Of a stretch of DNA of 64,000 bases, positions 7,575 to 16,035 are shown piece by piece. The stretch's first letter is position 1. Each line of letters starts with the position of its first letter. The DNA comes from Ruminococcus sp. (GTDB taxonomy: Bacteria > Bacillota > Clostridia > Oscillospirales > Ruminococcaceae). Where the stretch lies: NCBI GenBank assembly GCA_015066865.1, contig SVNQ01000003.1, positions 39,689-103,688 of the forward strand, read 5' to 3'. The notes below the pieces were generated by a model that was not told the DNA's origin, ran no database searches, and saw nothing but the letters and a program-made list of their open reading frames with translations. Made by a program: the position numbers and the translations under genes.

Positions 7575-8342
7575 TTATTCCAATGTTTTCATAAATTCTT
7601 CCAGAGAGCCCTTAAATCCGGAACCGGCTGCTGCTGCGTACTGGAGAATATTTGCAGCGTCCTGTGAATCAAAGCCGCCGCTGCCATTGACATCGGCAAC
7701 CTTCTTCTGCTGTTCTGTAAAACCGCTGTCCTTGCCTGCACCAACTGCAGCTGCAGCAACAAGAATATTTGCCGCATCCGCTGCGTCCACATCGCCATCC
7801 TCGTCCACGTCACCAAGCATGCCGTCTCCAACGCCGGGGTCAACATTGCCCTGCACCTGAATGGTACCGCTAGTCTGAGCGCCGGTGATTTGCTTCATAT
7901 CCATATCGTATATGATCAGATCTTGAAATGTCAGATTATATAAACCCGGTTCTGCATCCTCAGGAACATGGAAAACTACGCCGAATACCACTGCACCGTC
8001 CTCAGAGGGCTTGATGTTTTCAGCAACGGAATAATTAGTTCCTGCAAAGGTCAGAGCTTCCAGATTGGAAATCACCGAAAGTCCTTCATAAGCCGGACCG
8101 GCCTCTGCGGAAACTGCTTTCATTCCGCCCTCAGCTTCCATATCCAGAATAAAGCTGTTAATGCCGTTGGTATCTCCCTTAACGGACACTGTAACTACTA
8201 CATCTTCACCGGGCTTTGCCTCCACGGTGCTGATGATCCATTCAGGGGTATTGTCTTCTGCCGCTGCCGTACCAACAGGCGCTGCCGCTGCAGAAAGCAT
8301 CATTGCAGATGCAAGAATTGCTGCAAGTGTTTTGTGTTTCAT
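7575..8342 (-). CDS. Monovalent adaptor scaffoldin: one cohesin plus one dockerin
   Basis: 255 residues: signal peptide (1-28), one cohesin (about 32-165) and one dockerin (about 178-255). The cohesin starts PEWIISTVEAKPGEDVVV and contains GINSFILDMEAEGG and the GLYNLTFQDLIIYD strand, so it is a close relative of the second block of cohesins in the large ScaB-like protein (48094-53886). The dockerin is near-identical to that of the gene downstream. With one of each module it should act as an adaptor that changes docking specificity rather than adding sites. AAGGAGG precedes the ATG. It is transcribed from its own promoter. Confidence 0.9.
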   Translation of the reverse strand: MKHKTLAAILASAMMLSAAAAPVGTAAAEDNTPEWIISTVEAKPGEDVVVTVSVKGDTNGINSFILDMEAEGGMKAVSAEAGPAYEGLSVISNLEALTFAGTNYSVAENIKPSEDGAVVFGVVFHVPEDAEPGLYNLTFQDLIIYDMDMKQITGAQTSGTIQVQGNVDPGVGDGMLGDVDEDGDVDAADAANILVAAAAVGAGKDSGFTEQQKKVADVNGSGGFDSQDAANILQYAAAAGSGFKGSLEEFMKTLE

Positions 8343-8376
8343 GAGTATGATTCCTCCTTAAATTCTATATATTTTC

Positions 8377-8405
8377 ATTATATACCCATCTGCACCCCAT
8401 GTCCA
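8377..8405 (-). promoter_or_regulatory. Promoter of the cohesin-dockerin adaptor gene
   Basis: Minus strand TGGACA (8400-8405) and TATAAT (8377-8382), spacer 17. Confidence 0.75.
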
Positions 8406-8510
8406 TTGACAAATCCGACAAAATGTTGTACTCATTTTTGGACAATCATGCAGAGAGGATCTGCCTTTCCCAAATTGCGCTCTTTCCGAATTTTTATCTC
8501 GTAAAACCCC

Positions 8511-8539
8511 TTGCAACTTTTTCAAAAAAGTGCTATACT
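8511..8539 (+). promoter_or_regulatory. Promoter of the GTPase pair
   Basis: TTGCAA (8511-8516) and TATACT (8534-8539), spacer 17. No obvious Zur-type palindrome was seen around it. Confidence 0.65.
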
Positions 8540-8589
8540 AAAAGATAGAGCGCTTGGCGCATTGAATTTTACAAAGGAAGTGTAGATTT

Positions 8590-9774
8590 ATGACAAAAAT
8601 CACCATTTTCTCCGGCTTTCTTGGTGCCGGAAAAACCACACTCATCAAAAAACTGATCGCCGAAGGCTATGTCGGTGAAAAACTTGTGCTGATCGAAAAC
8701 GAATTTGGACAGATCGGCATTGACGGTGGTTTCCTGCAGGATGCAGGCGTTGAAATTACTGAAATGAACTCCGGCTGCATTTGCTGCAGTCTTGTGGGCG
8801 ATTTTGGCAAGGCACTTGAAAAAGTGCTGGAGGATTACCACCCCGACCGCATTCTCATTGAACCCTCCGGTGTCGGCAAACTCAGCGATGTCATCAAGGC
8901 TGTTGAGGGCATTGACGCACACGACGTGGTGCTGGATGGCTTTACCACCGTTGTGGATGCCAAGAAATGCAAGATGTACCAGAAGAATTTCGGTGAATTT
9001 TTCGATAACCAGATCACCCACGCAAGCTGCCTGATCCTCAGCCACACACAGGGGCTGTCGCAGGACAAGCTCGATGACTGCATTCAGCGCCTGCGCAAGT
9101 GCAATCCCGATGCTCCCATCGTCACAACCGATTGGGATCAGCTCACGGGCGCACAGCTCATGGAGGCTATGACGCAGAAAAATACCCTCAAGGGCGAACT
9201 GGAAGAAATGCTGGAAGAACAGAAGCATCATCACCATCATCACCATGAGCATGACGGAGAATGCTGCTGCCACGAGCATGAGCATGACCACCATGAGCAT
9301 GACGGAGAATGCTGCTGCCACGAGCATGATCATCACCACCACGAGCATGACGGAGAATGCTGCTGCCACGAGCATGAGCATCACCACCACGAGCATGACG
9401 GAGAATGCTGCTGCCATGAGCATGAGCATCACCACCATGAGCATGACGAACACTGCACCTGCGGATGCCATGATCATGAACATCACCACCATGCGGATGA
9501 TGTGTTCGCAAGTTGGGGTACAGAAACTGCACAGGCATATACCTCCGAGGAAATCACCGCTGCTCTGGAAGCGCTGTCCAATGCGGATGTTTACGGCATG
9601 GTGCTGCGTGCAAAGGGCATTGTTGCCGGCGAGGACGGCAAGTGGATTCACTTCGACTATGTTCCGGGAACACCGGATGTACGCTTTGGCTGCGCTGCAA
9701 CGACAGGCCGTCTGTGCGTGATTGGTGCGGGCATTCATGAGGACGCCATTGCAAAGCTGTTCCGTGAGGAATAA
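8590..9774 (+). CDS. COG0523 (CobW/ZNG1-like) GTPase with a His/Cys-rich metal-binding insert
   Basis: 394 residues. Walker A is GFLGAGKTT (about 9-17), followed by ENEFGQIGIDGG and the family's metal-binding CxCC in NSGCICCSLVGDF (about 62-66). The NKxD position appears replaced by SHTQ. Between about residues 214 and 300 lies an insert of four 16-residue repeats (EHDGECCCHEHEHHHH type) plus a degenerate copy, very rich in His and Cys. A CobW C-terminal-like domain follows. COG0523 proteins deliver zinc, cobalt, nickel or iron to client proteins; zinc storage or sensing is suggested by the insert but not proven. It is followed after 18 bases by a second P-loop GTPase gene, probably one operon. 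Confidence 0.9.
   Translation: MTKITIFSGFLGAGKTTLIKKLIAEGYVGEKLVLIENEFGQIGIDGGFLQDAGVEITEMNSGCICCSLVGDFGKALEKVLEDYHPDRILIEPSGVGKLSDVIKAVEGIDAHDVVLDGFTTVVDAKKCKMYQKNFGEFFDNQITHASCLILSHTQGLSQDKLDDCIQRLRKCNPDAPIVTTDWDQLTGAQLMEAMTQKNTLKGELEEMLEEQKHHHHHHHEHDGECCCHEHEHDHHEHDGECCCHEHDHHHHEHDGECCCHEHEHHHHEHDGECCCHEHEHHHHEHDEHCTCGCHDHEHHHHADDVFASWGTETAQAYTSEEITAALEALSNADVYGMVLRAKGIVAGEDGKWIHFDYVPGTPDVRFGCAATTGRLCVIGAGIHEDAIAKLFREE
9225..9500 (+). repeat. 48-base tandem repeat encoding the His/Cys-rich insert
   Basis: Four 48-base units encode EHDGECCC plus a His/Glu run. Synonymous changes between copies show the repeat is not brand new. A fifth, diverged unit reads EHDEHCTCGC. Confidence 0.85.
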
Positions 9775-9792
9775 GAAAGGGGGACATTTGCA

Positions 9793-10755
9793 ATGCAGAT
9801 GAATCAGATGAACGATGTTCCGGTGTACCTGTTTCTGGGATTTCTGGAAGCAGGCAAAACCAAATTTATTCAGGAAACACTGGAGGATGCACGATTTAAC
9901 AACGGTGAAAAAACGCTGCTTCTGCTCTGCGAGGAGGGCGAGGAAGAATACGATCCGACAAACTATCCGAGCAAGAATGTGTACCCCTATGTAATTGAGG
10001 AGAAAGAGGATTTCAATCCGCAGAACCTCAAGCGCATTTTGCAGGAATGCGGTGCAGCCCGTGTTGTGATTGAATATAATGGTATGTGGACGATTCAGGA
10101 TCTGTTTGAGAATCTGCCCGTGGAATGGGCGGTGTACCAGACCATGTGCTTTGTCGATTCCAACACATTTCTCAATTACAATGCAAACATGCGCAGTCTT
10201 GTCGTGGACAAGATCAATGTTTCGGAGCTTGTGGTATTCAACCGTTTTGCAGTTGGCGAGATGGATCAGCTGGAATTTCACAAGATCGTTCGCGGCATCA
10301 GCCGCCGCACACAGATTGCCTACGAAACCACTGACGGCGAGGTGGCATATGATGATATTGAAGATCCCCTTCCGTTCGACATTACGCAGGATGAGATCAT
10401 CATTAAGGATGAGGATTATGCACTGTGGTACCGTGATATGATGGAGGAACCCGAAAAATATCATGGCAAGATCGTGCATTTCCGTGCAGTTGCCGCAGCT
10501 GACGGCTCATTTCCGAAGAACACCTTCGCTGCGGGCAGACATGTGATGACCTGCTGCGTGGATGACATCCAGTACTGCTGGATCGTTGCCGAATGGAGCA
10601 AGGCGGCAATGCTTGAAACACGCCAGTGGATCCATGTTACTGCAAAAATTTCCGTGCAGCGACATAAAATGTATCGTGGCAAAGGCCCTGTTCTTCAGGT
10701 GCAGGAGGTTGTCCTGACCAATGCACCGGCACAGGAAGTTGCAACATTTTACTAA
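9793..10755 (+). CDS. CobW-like P-loop GTPase with TIGR03943/DUF1980-type C-terminal domain
   Basis: 320 residues. The N-terminal part is a GTPase-like domain with FLGFLEAGKTKF as P-loop and no CxCC motif. The C-terminal part, from about residue 215, reads YHGKIVHFRAV...FAAGRHVMTCC.DDIQYCWI and resembles the C-terminal domain of the YcgQ-type TIGR03943 family. Such pairs of GTPases occur next to each other in gut Firmicutes; a permease partner is absent here. A joint role in metal delivery is inferred from the upstream COG0523 gene. GAAAGGGGG lies ten bases before the ATG; two further ATGs follow within six codons. Confidence 0.75.
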   Translation: MQMNQMNDVPVYLFLGFLEAGKTKFIQETLEDARFNNGEKTLLLLCEEGEEEYDPTNYPSKNVYPYVIEEKEDFNPQNLKRILQECGAARVVIEYNGMWTIQDLFENLPVEWAVYQTMCFVDSNTFLNYNANMRSLVVDKINVSELVVFNRFAVGEMDQLEFHKIVRGISRRTQIAYETTDGEVAYDDIEDPLPFDITQDEIIIKDEDYALWYRDMMEEPEKYHGKIVHFRAVAAADGSFPKNTFAAGRHVMTCCVDDIQYCWIVAEWSKAAMLETRQWIHVTAKISVQRHKMYRGKGPVLQVQEVVLTNAPAQEVATFY

Positions 10756-10764
10756 ATAATACGA

Positions 10765-10815
10765 TTCCCCGAACTCCAACAGACTCTTGTCTATTCAAGT
10801 TCGGGGAACTTTTAT
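10765..10815 (+). terminator. Terminator of the GTPase pair
   Basis: 11-bp stem TTCCCCGAACT (10765-10775) / 10798-10808, then CTTTTAT. Confidence 0.8.
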
Positions 10816-10824
10816 ATAAAGTAA

Positions 10825-10850
10825 TCCCCCTACTTTCGCAGGGGGAATTT
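10825..10850. terminator. Hairpin downstream of the scaE-like gene
   Basis: 7-bp stem TCCCCCT / AGGGGGA with an 8-nt loop between converging genes; T-rich sequence follows on the plus strand. Confidence 0.6.
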
Positions 10851-10888
10851 TACTTTTTAGGAATTATCGTCCTTTGGAATCGGGAGAA

Positions 10889-11731
10889 TTAGTCTTCCTT
10901 CTTCTTAGCAACGATAGCAACGCCACCCAGGATAGCTGCTGCAGCTGCTACACCAACGATCGGCAGAACATCAGTTGTGCCTGTTGCAGGAGAACCTGTG
11001 CCAGGAGTTGTGGATGTGGAAGTGCCTGTAGTTGTTGTAGTAGTAGTTGTTGTTGTGTCAGGAGTTGTGTCCGGAGTTGTCTCAGGAGTTGTGTCCGGAG
11101 TTGTCTCAGGAGTTGTGTCCGGAGTTGTCTCAGGAGTTGTGTCCGGAGTTGTCTCGGGAGTTGTGTCCGGAGTTGTCTCTTCTTCGCCAACGATCTTGAT
11201 CCAGCCATCTACTGCGTCAGCTGTCTTATCTGCAACGTAGTCAGCCTTAGTTGTTGTATCGCCCCAGATGTGATCCTTGCCCTCGAGGTCTACATCTGCA
11301 TAGTTCAGCTCAAATACATCGCCAACCTTTGCATCCTTCGGGATTGTAACTGTCAGGCCAATGATAACAACATCAGTCTTGGAGTATGTTCTTGTGCTTG
11401 CGCCATTGATCCATGCAAAGTTCTCTGTCTCAACTTCGCTCTTAGCACCTTCAATGGTCATCATCATTGTCTGAACATCATAGTCCATCTCGAATTCACA
11501 TGCATCATCAACGTCTACACCAAATGCAAATGCATTGATGCCCTTGTTTTCTGTCAGTGTGATTGCAACCGGAATTACGTTACCGCCATCCTTTGCAAGA
11601 TCCTTTACATCTACTTCAACCTGCTGGATCTCAACTGTAGCACCATCAGCGGACGCAGAAGCAGGAATTGCTGCTGCACATGCAACCAGAGACATTGCAG
11701 CAACAGCTGCCATAACCTTCTTGAAATTCAT
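10889..11731 (-). CDS. scaE: Cell-wall anchored single-cohesin scaffoldin (ScaE-like)
   Basis: 280 residues: signal peptide (1-28), one cohesin (about 32-185), a Pro/Thr linker of TTPD/TTPE units (about 187-240), then SPATG, a hydrophobic segment and a KKKED tail. That end is a sortase sorting signal with an SPxTG variant of LPxTG. In R. flavefaciens, ScaE is the anchored cohesin that binds the X-dockerin dyads of ScaB and CttA. Here it lies directly downstream of a gene for an X-dockerin protein, as cttA precedes scaE in that organism, which supports the name. The cohesin is diverged from those of the ScaB-like protein, as expected for a different partner. Confidence 0.88.
   Translation of the reverse strand: MNFKKVMAAVAAMSLVACAAAIPASASADGATVEIQQVEVDVKDLAKDGGNVIPVAITLTENKGINAFAFGVDVDDACEFEMDYDVQTMMMTIEGAKSEVETENFAWINGASTRTYSKTDVVIIGLTVTIPKDAKVGDVFELNYADVDLEGKDHIWGDTTTKADYVADKTADAVDGWIKIVGEEETTPDTTPETTPDTTPETTPDTTPETTPDTTPETTPDTTPDTTTTTTTTTTGTSTSTTPGTGSPATGTTDVLPIVGVAAAAAILGGVAIVAKKKED
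11060..11180 (-). repeat. Pro/Thr linker repeat in the scaE-like gene
   Basis: About eight alternating 15-base units encode TTPDT and TTPET. Adjacent TCA/GTC codon choices alternate regularly, suggesting 30-base duplications. Confidence 0.8.
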
Positions 11732-11766
11732 AGTTATTTTTTCCTTTCAATTAAATTTATCTGTAT

Positions 11767-11787
11767 GTGCCGTGCCAAGCACGGCAC
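11767..11787. other. Intercistronic hairpin between the cttA-like and scaE-like genes
   Basis: Perfect 9-bp stem GTGCCGTGC / GCACGGCAC with a 3-nt loop, in a gap of 76 bases. On the coding (minus) strand no T run follows, so it is more likely an RNA processing or stabilising element than a terminator. Confidence 0.7.
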
Positions 11788-11807
11788 ACTACATTCGTTA
11801 AAAACGA

Positions 11808-13907
11808 TTATTCAGCATCAACGTAGAGAACTTCTTTCCAAAGATCTGCTACGGGTCTGCCCGGGTTTGCACCCTTATTAGCTGCAAATACCAGAATACC
11901 TGCTGCATCAAGTGCGTTCAGGTCGGAGCCATCAGCGCCGCAATCTCTGGATTCGCCATCTACGTCAGCCAGGAAGTATGCCAGAGTTTCCAGCGCTACA
12001 TCCTCGTCAGAGTAGAGTGTTGCACTACCATTTGCACCCTTGGTTGCTGCATAAACCAGTACTTCAGCTGCGTCATTTGCATTTGCTACGCTGTCCAGGT
12101 TTGCATCGCCCTTAACGCCTACGAAAATTTTAACGTCTGCGTTCTTAACAAGAACAGGCTCAGAACCTACGGGTGTGTAGTATACATATACAGGACTTGC
12201 TACATAAGCAGCGCCCATTTCCTCAAATACCATTGCAGGTGTCAGATTTTCAACCGGACCATTTGCATCCAGACCGAAGGAAATCTGAGACATTACATCG
12301 TATTCAGTCTCATCAACGATCAGCTTTGCAGAGACAAGCAGCTCCTCAGGAAGCAGAACTGTTTCATCGTGAGAGAAGAAATAGTTTACGCTGTCGCCAA
12401 CAACTACAACCTTGTCTACCAGACCGGGATCCTGATTGGGCTCTGTTGTATCAGGCTCTGTTGTATCAGGCTCTGTTGTATCAGGCTCTGTGGAATCGGG
12501 CTCTGTGGAATCAGGTTCTGTGGAATCGGGCTCTGTAGAATCAGGCTCTGTAGAATCAGGCTCTGTAGAATCGGGCTCTGTAGAGTCGGGCTCTGTGGAG
12601 TCGGGTTCTGTAGAATCAGGCTCTGTGGAGTCGGGCTCTGTTGTATCAGGCTCATCATCTTCTTCAACGGTGTATGTAATTACTCTCTTAATATCAAGAG
12701 ATGCAGTACCGCTCAGGGTATCCATATCACCATTTGCGCTTGCGTCAACAACCTTAACAACGTCAAATGTAACGATGTCAAAACCATTCTTTTCTTCCTT
12801 AGCCTGGAAGTATGCTCTCAGAGCTTCAACATCAACATTATCTGTCATTGTGCCGCTTACAGAAGCTTCAGCAGCACCATTCTGCAGAGAACCGCTTACA
12901 GTTACCTCTGTGATGGATTCTGCTACAGCTGCCAGATCTTCAACAGTTACATCAAGTCTATATTCGCCGTCAGAAGCTTCACTTACCTTTGTGATAGCCT
13001 TTGCCAGAACCTTCGTAACAATGGACTTGTCAAGAACTTCAGCAACAGTATCCGGGATCTCATCCACAACATCATACTTGTCTACATACTTCTTGCCTTC
13101 GTAATCCTTGTTCTTGAGGTCTGCCTTGATCTGTGCAATGATGTCATCGCAATTTGCACCTGTGTAAGACTTTTCTTCGCTAACCATGGGAAGATAATTA
13201 AACTTCTCAACACCCTTTTCAGCCTTCTTCAGAATCTTTGCAGCAACAGCAGGATCTACAGAAGCAAGGCTGTACTTCAGATATTCCATTCTTGTCTGAA
13301 TGTAGCCAGGAATATCCATTTCGCCATCTTCGGTTGTAACGATTGTTACATCATAAGGAACCTCAGTGGAAACCATCAGATCAGCAGTATTGATCTTGAG
13401 AACAACTTCACCGTCAAAAACGCCGGTCTCTACGAAAACATCTTCGCCGAGTTCCTTAGACAGGAATTCAGAAACATCTGCGCTGGAATCATAGCTTACA
13501 TCCACTGTGATTGCAACAGTCTTTGCATCCTTAGAAATCTCAACCTTTGCGTTGCCGCTTGCGACCATGTTCTTAAGAACAGTCTTGTAAAAGCTTCCGC
13601 CGGTTTCAATGGATTCTGCCAGTTCACTGCCGCTGATTACAGTAGTCTTACCAGCCATGGAGTTTACAGCATTGAACATTACAACGTTCCACATAGAGCT
13701 CTGCTCATATACACGCTCTGTATCAGTGGAAGATACCAGCTTTGCATAATCGCCACTTGTAGGAACACTCAAGAATGTATCTACTGTAAGGGTTGTTGTA
13801 GTCGCAGGAGCATCTTCAGCCAAAGCAACACACAACAGAGTTTGTGTCAGAGCAACCGGTACTGCAATCGCAGCAGCCATCGCTCTTTTCAGGAATGACT
13901 TCTTCAT
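11808..13907 (-). CDS. cttA: Secreted X-module/dockerin protein with a large unassigned N-terminal region (CttA-like)
   Basis: 699 residues. A signal peptide (about 1-30) precedes about 385 residues of unrecognised sequence (about 31-416). A TEPDS linker of 15 units (about 417-492) follows, then an X-module (about 497-600, with NYFFSHDETVLLPEELLV) and a long dockerin (about 604-690) with KGDANLDSVANANDAAEVLVYAA and ADGSDLNALDAAGILVFAA. The X-dockerin dyad matches the end of the ScaB-like protein here, including the inserted CxADxDGES segment. In R. flavefaciens, CttA pairs two cellulose-binding modules with such a dyad; its gene precedes scaE. The N-terminal region here is the candidate substrate-binding part but matches no module I recognise. 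Confidence 0.8.
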   Translation of the reverse strand: MKKSFLKRAMAAAIAVPVALTQTLLCVALAEDAPATTTTLTVDTFLSVPTSGDYAKLVSSTDTERVYEQSSMWNVVMFNAVNSMAGKTTVISGSELAESIETGGSFYKTVLKNMVASGNAKVEISKDAKTVAITVDVSYDSSADVSEFLSKELGEDVFVETGVFDGEVVLKINTADLMVSTEVPYDVTIVTTEDGEMDIPGYIQTRMEYLKYSLASVDPAVAAKILKKAEKGVEKFNYLPMVSEEKSYTGANCDDIIAQIKADLKNKDYEGKKYVDKYDVVDEIPDTVAEVLDKSIVTKVLAKAITKVSEASDGEYRLDVTVEDLAAVAESITEVTVSGSLQNGAAEASVSGTMTDNVDVEALRAYFQAKEEKNGFDIVTFDVVKVVDASANGDMDTLSGTASLDIKRVITYTVEEDDEPDTTEPDSTEPDSTEPDSTEPDSTEPDSTEPDSTEPDSTEPDSTEPDSTEPDSTEPDTTEPDTTEPDTTEPNQDPGLVDKVVVVGDSVNYFFSHDETVLLPEELLVSAKLIVDETEYDVMSQISFGLDANGPVENLTPAMVFEEMGAAYVASPVYVYYTPVGSEPVLVKNADVKIFVGVKGDANLDSVANANDAAEVLVYAATKGANGSATLYSDEDVALETLAYFLADVDGESRDCGADGSDLNALDAAGILVFAANKGANPGRPVADLWKEVLYVDAE
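12430..12655 (-). repeat. TEPDS linker repeat
   Basis: 15-base tandem units encode TEPDS, with TEPDT at the distal end; about 15 copies with scattered synonymous changes. Confidence 0.85.
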
Positions 13908-14060
13908 GTTCGATTACCTCTCTCTACTTTTGATAATTTATTTTTTACGCCGGAACAGCTCGCTTCTCGCTCATACAAACTGCCTTATATGTAATCGCCA
14001 TTCCATTGTATTCCCAAACATTTCAGCATCAAAAAGGCGCTAAAACGTTTTATATCATAT

Positions 14061-14089
14061 ATTTTATCACATATTTCAAGGATTGTCAA
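14061..14089 (-). promoter_or_regulatory. Promoter of the cttA-scaE transcription unit
   Basis: Minus strand TTGACA (14084-14089) and TAAAAT (14061-14066), spacer 17. This is a full-consensus -35 and gives a leader of about 145 bases. Confidence 0.8.
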
Positions 14090-14224
14090 GACGACTTTCT
14101 TTTTTTCTTTGAAAATATTGCATGAACATTCTTCCACTTTTTATTGCATTTGCACAAAGAGGATAGATTTTTTACCCATATCGGCTCATTCATTGCCTAT
14201 AATGCACAACGTTTTTCACACATA

Positions 14225-14258
14225 TCGGGCGGATGGGCATCATTTCCCATCCGCCCGA
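14225..14258. terminator. Hairpin downstream of the htrA gene
   Basis: 13-bp stem TCGGGCGGATGGG / CCCATCCGCCCGA with an 8-nt loop. It lies 58 bases past the stop; no clear T run. Confidence 0.6.
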
Positions 14259-14315
14259 CCGTAAAGATAAGGAGAATTTTGTCATATCATACAAATTGTC
14301 ATTTATGAGCCGGCA

Positions 14316-15746
14316 TTATCTCTGCGGTTTCACTTCCTGCAGAACCAGATCAATTTTCAGCTCCTCACCGGCTCTGAACACCTTAAGTGTAATGGTATCA
14401 CCGGCATTATATTCCTCTTTCACTTTGTTCAGCTCGTCGGTTGTGGTGACTGCAACGCCCTGAATTTCAGTGATGATGTCGCCCTGACGCAGACCTGCAA
14501 GCTCCGCTGCACTGCCGGGGCTGACAGAAACAACATACACGCCCTCCGGCATACCGAAACGCTGTGCAGCCTCCTCGCCCACGTTGGAACTTGTGATTCC
14601 AAGCTGCGGTCTGCCTGCCACATAACCATAATTGATGAGGTCGTCGATGATTTCTGCTGCATCGGAAATCGGGATGGCAAATGCCAGACCCTCAACGGAC
14701 GCTGCAGAGGATGCATAGTTGGAAGAAATCTTCGCAGAATTGATACCGATGACCTGACCGTAGCTGTTGAGCAGCGGGCCGCCGGAGTTGCCGCTATTAA
14801 TAGAGGTATCCGTCTGAATAAGCGTCATATCCTTTTCGTTGATGGTCACTTCACGATTGAGGGCGGAAACGATGCCGCAGGTAGTCGTACCGAACAGCTC
14901 AAAACCGAGGGGGTTTCCGATGGCAACCACCAGCTCACCCACACGGAGTGTGTCGCTGTTGCCAAATTCCGCAGGCACGAGGCCTTCCGCTTCAATTTTG
15001 AGCACGGCAAGGTCAGTTTCAAGGTCGTAGCCGACGATTTCCGCATCATACTCTGTGGATTCCTCGTCACCCATGACTACACTGACGCTGGTCGCCTTAC
15101 CGCTTCCACTCTGACTGTCGCTGTCATAAATGCAGTGGGCATTGGTGATAATATAGCCATCCTCATTGAGGACGATACCCGTACCCGTGCCGGGAATCTG
15201 CTGTGTCGGGCCTTCGTACTGGTAGAATCCCCAGTTGTAGATTTCTGTACGCTCAAAAATCGCACTGATGCCGACAACGGATGGCAGTGCCTTGTCCACA
15301 ATGTCGGGAATACTCAGTGCATCTTCAGCTGCCGCCATGCTGATCCAGCTTGCACCGGAACCGTTGCTTTGATTCTGGGTTTCAGCTGAATCGTCATTTT
15401 TTTCTGCCTTTTCCTCTTTGCTCTCGCCGGAATCGACACCGCTGCTTGTTTCGGAACGATTCAATTCCTTATTGCTGCCCAGAAACTTGTAAACCTCAAT
15501 GGAGGATACGGAAACTATGGCAATTGCAGCAAGCGCAGCCACGATTTTGAGAAATGTTTTTCCGCCGCCGCCTTTTTTGGGTGATTCATTCGGATCGGAA
15601 TAATAGCTGACATAACTGGATGTACCGTTATCGCTCTGGTAACCGCCGTTCTGATAGCCGCCCTGATAACCGTTATTCTGATAATACGCATTGTAGTCTA
15701 CGGGATTCTGTTCAGGATTTGTTCTGTTCTCATTCGGATCAAACAT
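14316..15746 (-). CDS. htrA: HtrA/DegP-type membrane-anchored serine protease with PDZ domain
   Basis: 476 residues. The N-terminal 60 residues are Asn/Gln/Tyr/Gly-rich and cytoplasmic; one membrane segment follows (about 65-88). The trypsin-like domain has His in ITNAHCIY, Asp in YDLETDLAVLKI and Ser in SINSGNSGGPLL. One PDZ domain (about 375-470) contains GVYVVSVSPGSAAELAGLRQGDII. HtrA proteases degrade or refold damaged exported proteins at the outer membrane face; here a role in secretion quality control next to a heavy export load of cellulosome parts is plausible. AAAGGAAG precedes the ATG. It stands alone between the cttA promoter region and a 290-base gap. Confidence 0.93.
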   Translation of the reverse strand: MFDPNENRTNPEQNPVDYNAYYQNNGYQGGYQNGGYQSDNGTSSYVSYYSDPNESPKKGGGGKTFLKIVAALAAIAIVSVSSIEVYKFLGSNKELNRSETSSGVDSGESKEEKAEKNDDSAETQNQSNGSGASWISMAAAEDALSIPDIVDKALPSVVGISAIFERTEIYNWGFYQYEGPTQQIPGTGTGIVLNEDGYIITNAHCIYDSDSQSGSGKATSVSVVMGDEESTEYDAEIVGYDLETDLAVLKIEAEGLVPAEFGNSDTLRVGELVVAIGNPLGFELFGTTTCGIVSALNREVTINEKDMTLIQTDTSINSGNSGGPLLNSYGQVIGINSAKISSNYASSAASVEGLAFAIPISDAAEIIDDLINYGYVAGRPQLGITSSNVGEEAAQRFGMPEGVYVVSVSPGSAAELAGLRQGDIITEIQGVAVTTTDELNKVKEEYNAGDTITLKVFRAGEELKIDLVLQEVKPQR

Positions 15747-15935
15747 CTTCCATCTTCCTTTCTGTATAGCACACAGCGTGCATCTTCCTGCAATCGCTGC
15801 TGTTTTTCTTCGACATTATTTATTATACTCTCAAATGTGATAATTTCATGATAGCAAACAGAAAAGATGTTGGAACAATGAGGATGGTCAATCCTCCGTT
15901 CTGTCACATATATGACAAAATGCCGCTGTTCAGAC

Positions 15936-15971
15936 AAAAACGGCTTTTCTCCGCAAAGCGAAGAAAAGCCG
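15936..15971 (-). terminator. Terminator of the glycosyltransferase unit
   Basis: 10-bp stem CGGCTTTTCT / AGAAAAGCCG (15941-15971); the minus strand continues with TTTTTG. Confidence 0.8.
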
Positions 15972-16035
15972 CTGTACATTATAAAACGCAATCGCAAAAG
16001 CATTCTTTTGCACAAAAGGACAATTTCTGCGTATT

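Larger units (their letters stand above)
13908..14315. other. Intergenic region upstream of the cttA-scaE unit
   Basis: 408 bases without a gene. It contains the minus-strand promoter at 14061-14089, a leader of about 145 bases before the cttA-like gene and a terminator-like hairpin for the htrA gene at 14225-14258. AT-rich stretches occur at 14040-14110. Confidence 0.7.

Noticed and set aside
8569..10479. Long open frame on the minus strand (636 codons) opposite the GTPase genes
   Set aside because: It is antisense to two well-supported genes with clear motifs, is rich in odd Met/Val/His repeats that mirror the His/Cys repeat, and has no ribosome site.
12369..13898. Plus-strand open frames opposite the cttA-like gene
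   Set aside because: They mirror the TEPDS repeat and lack ribosome sites; the minus-strand protein has a signal peptide and X-dockerin.
13908..14315. Mobile element scar explaining the split of the sca cluster
   Set aside because: No transposase, integrase or terminal inverted repeat was found here or in the other boundary regions (47984-48093, 56643-57191).
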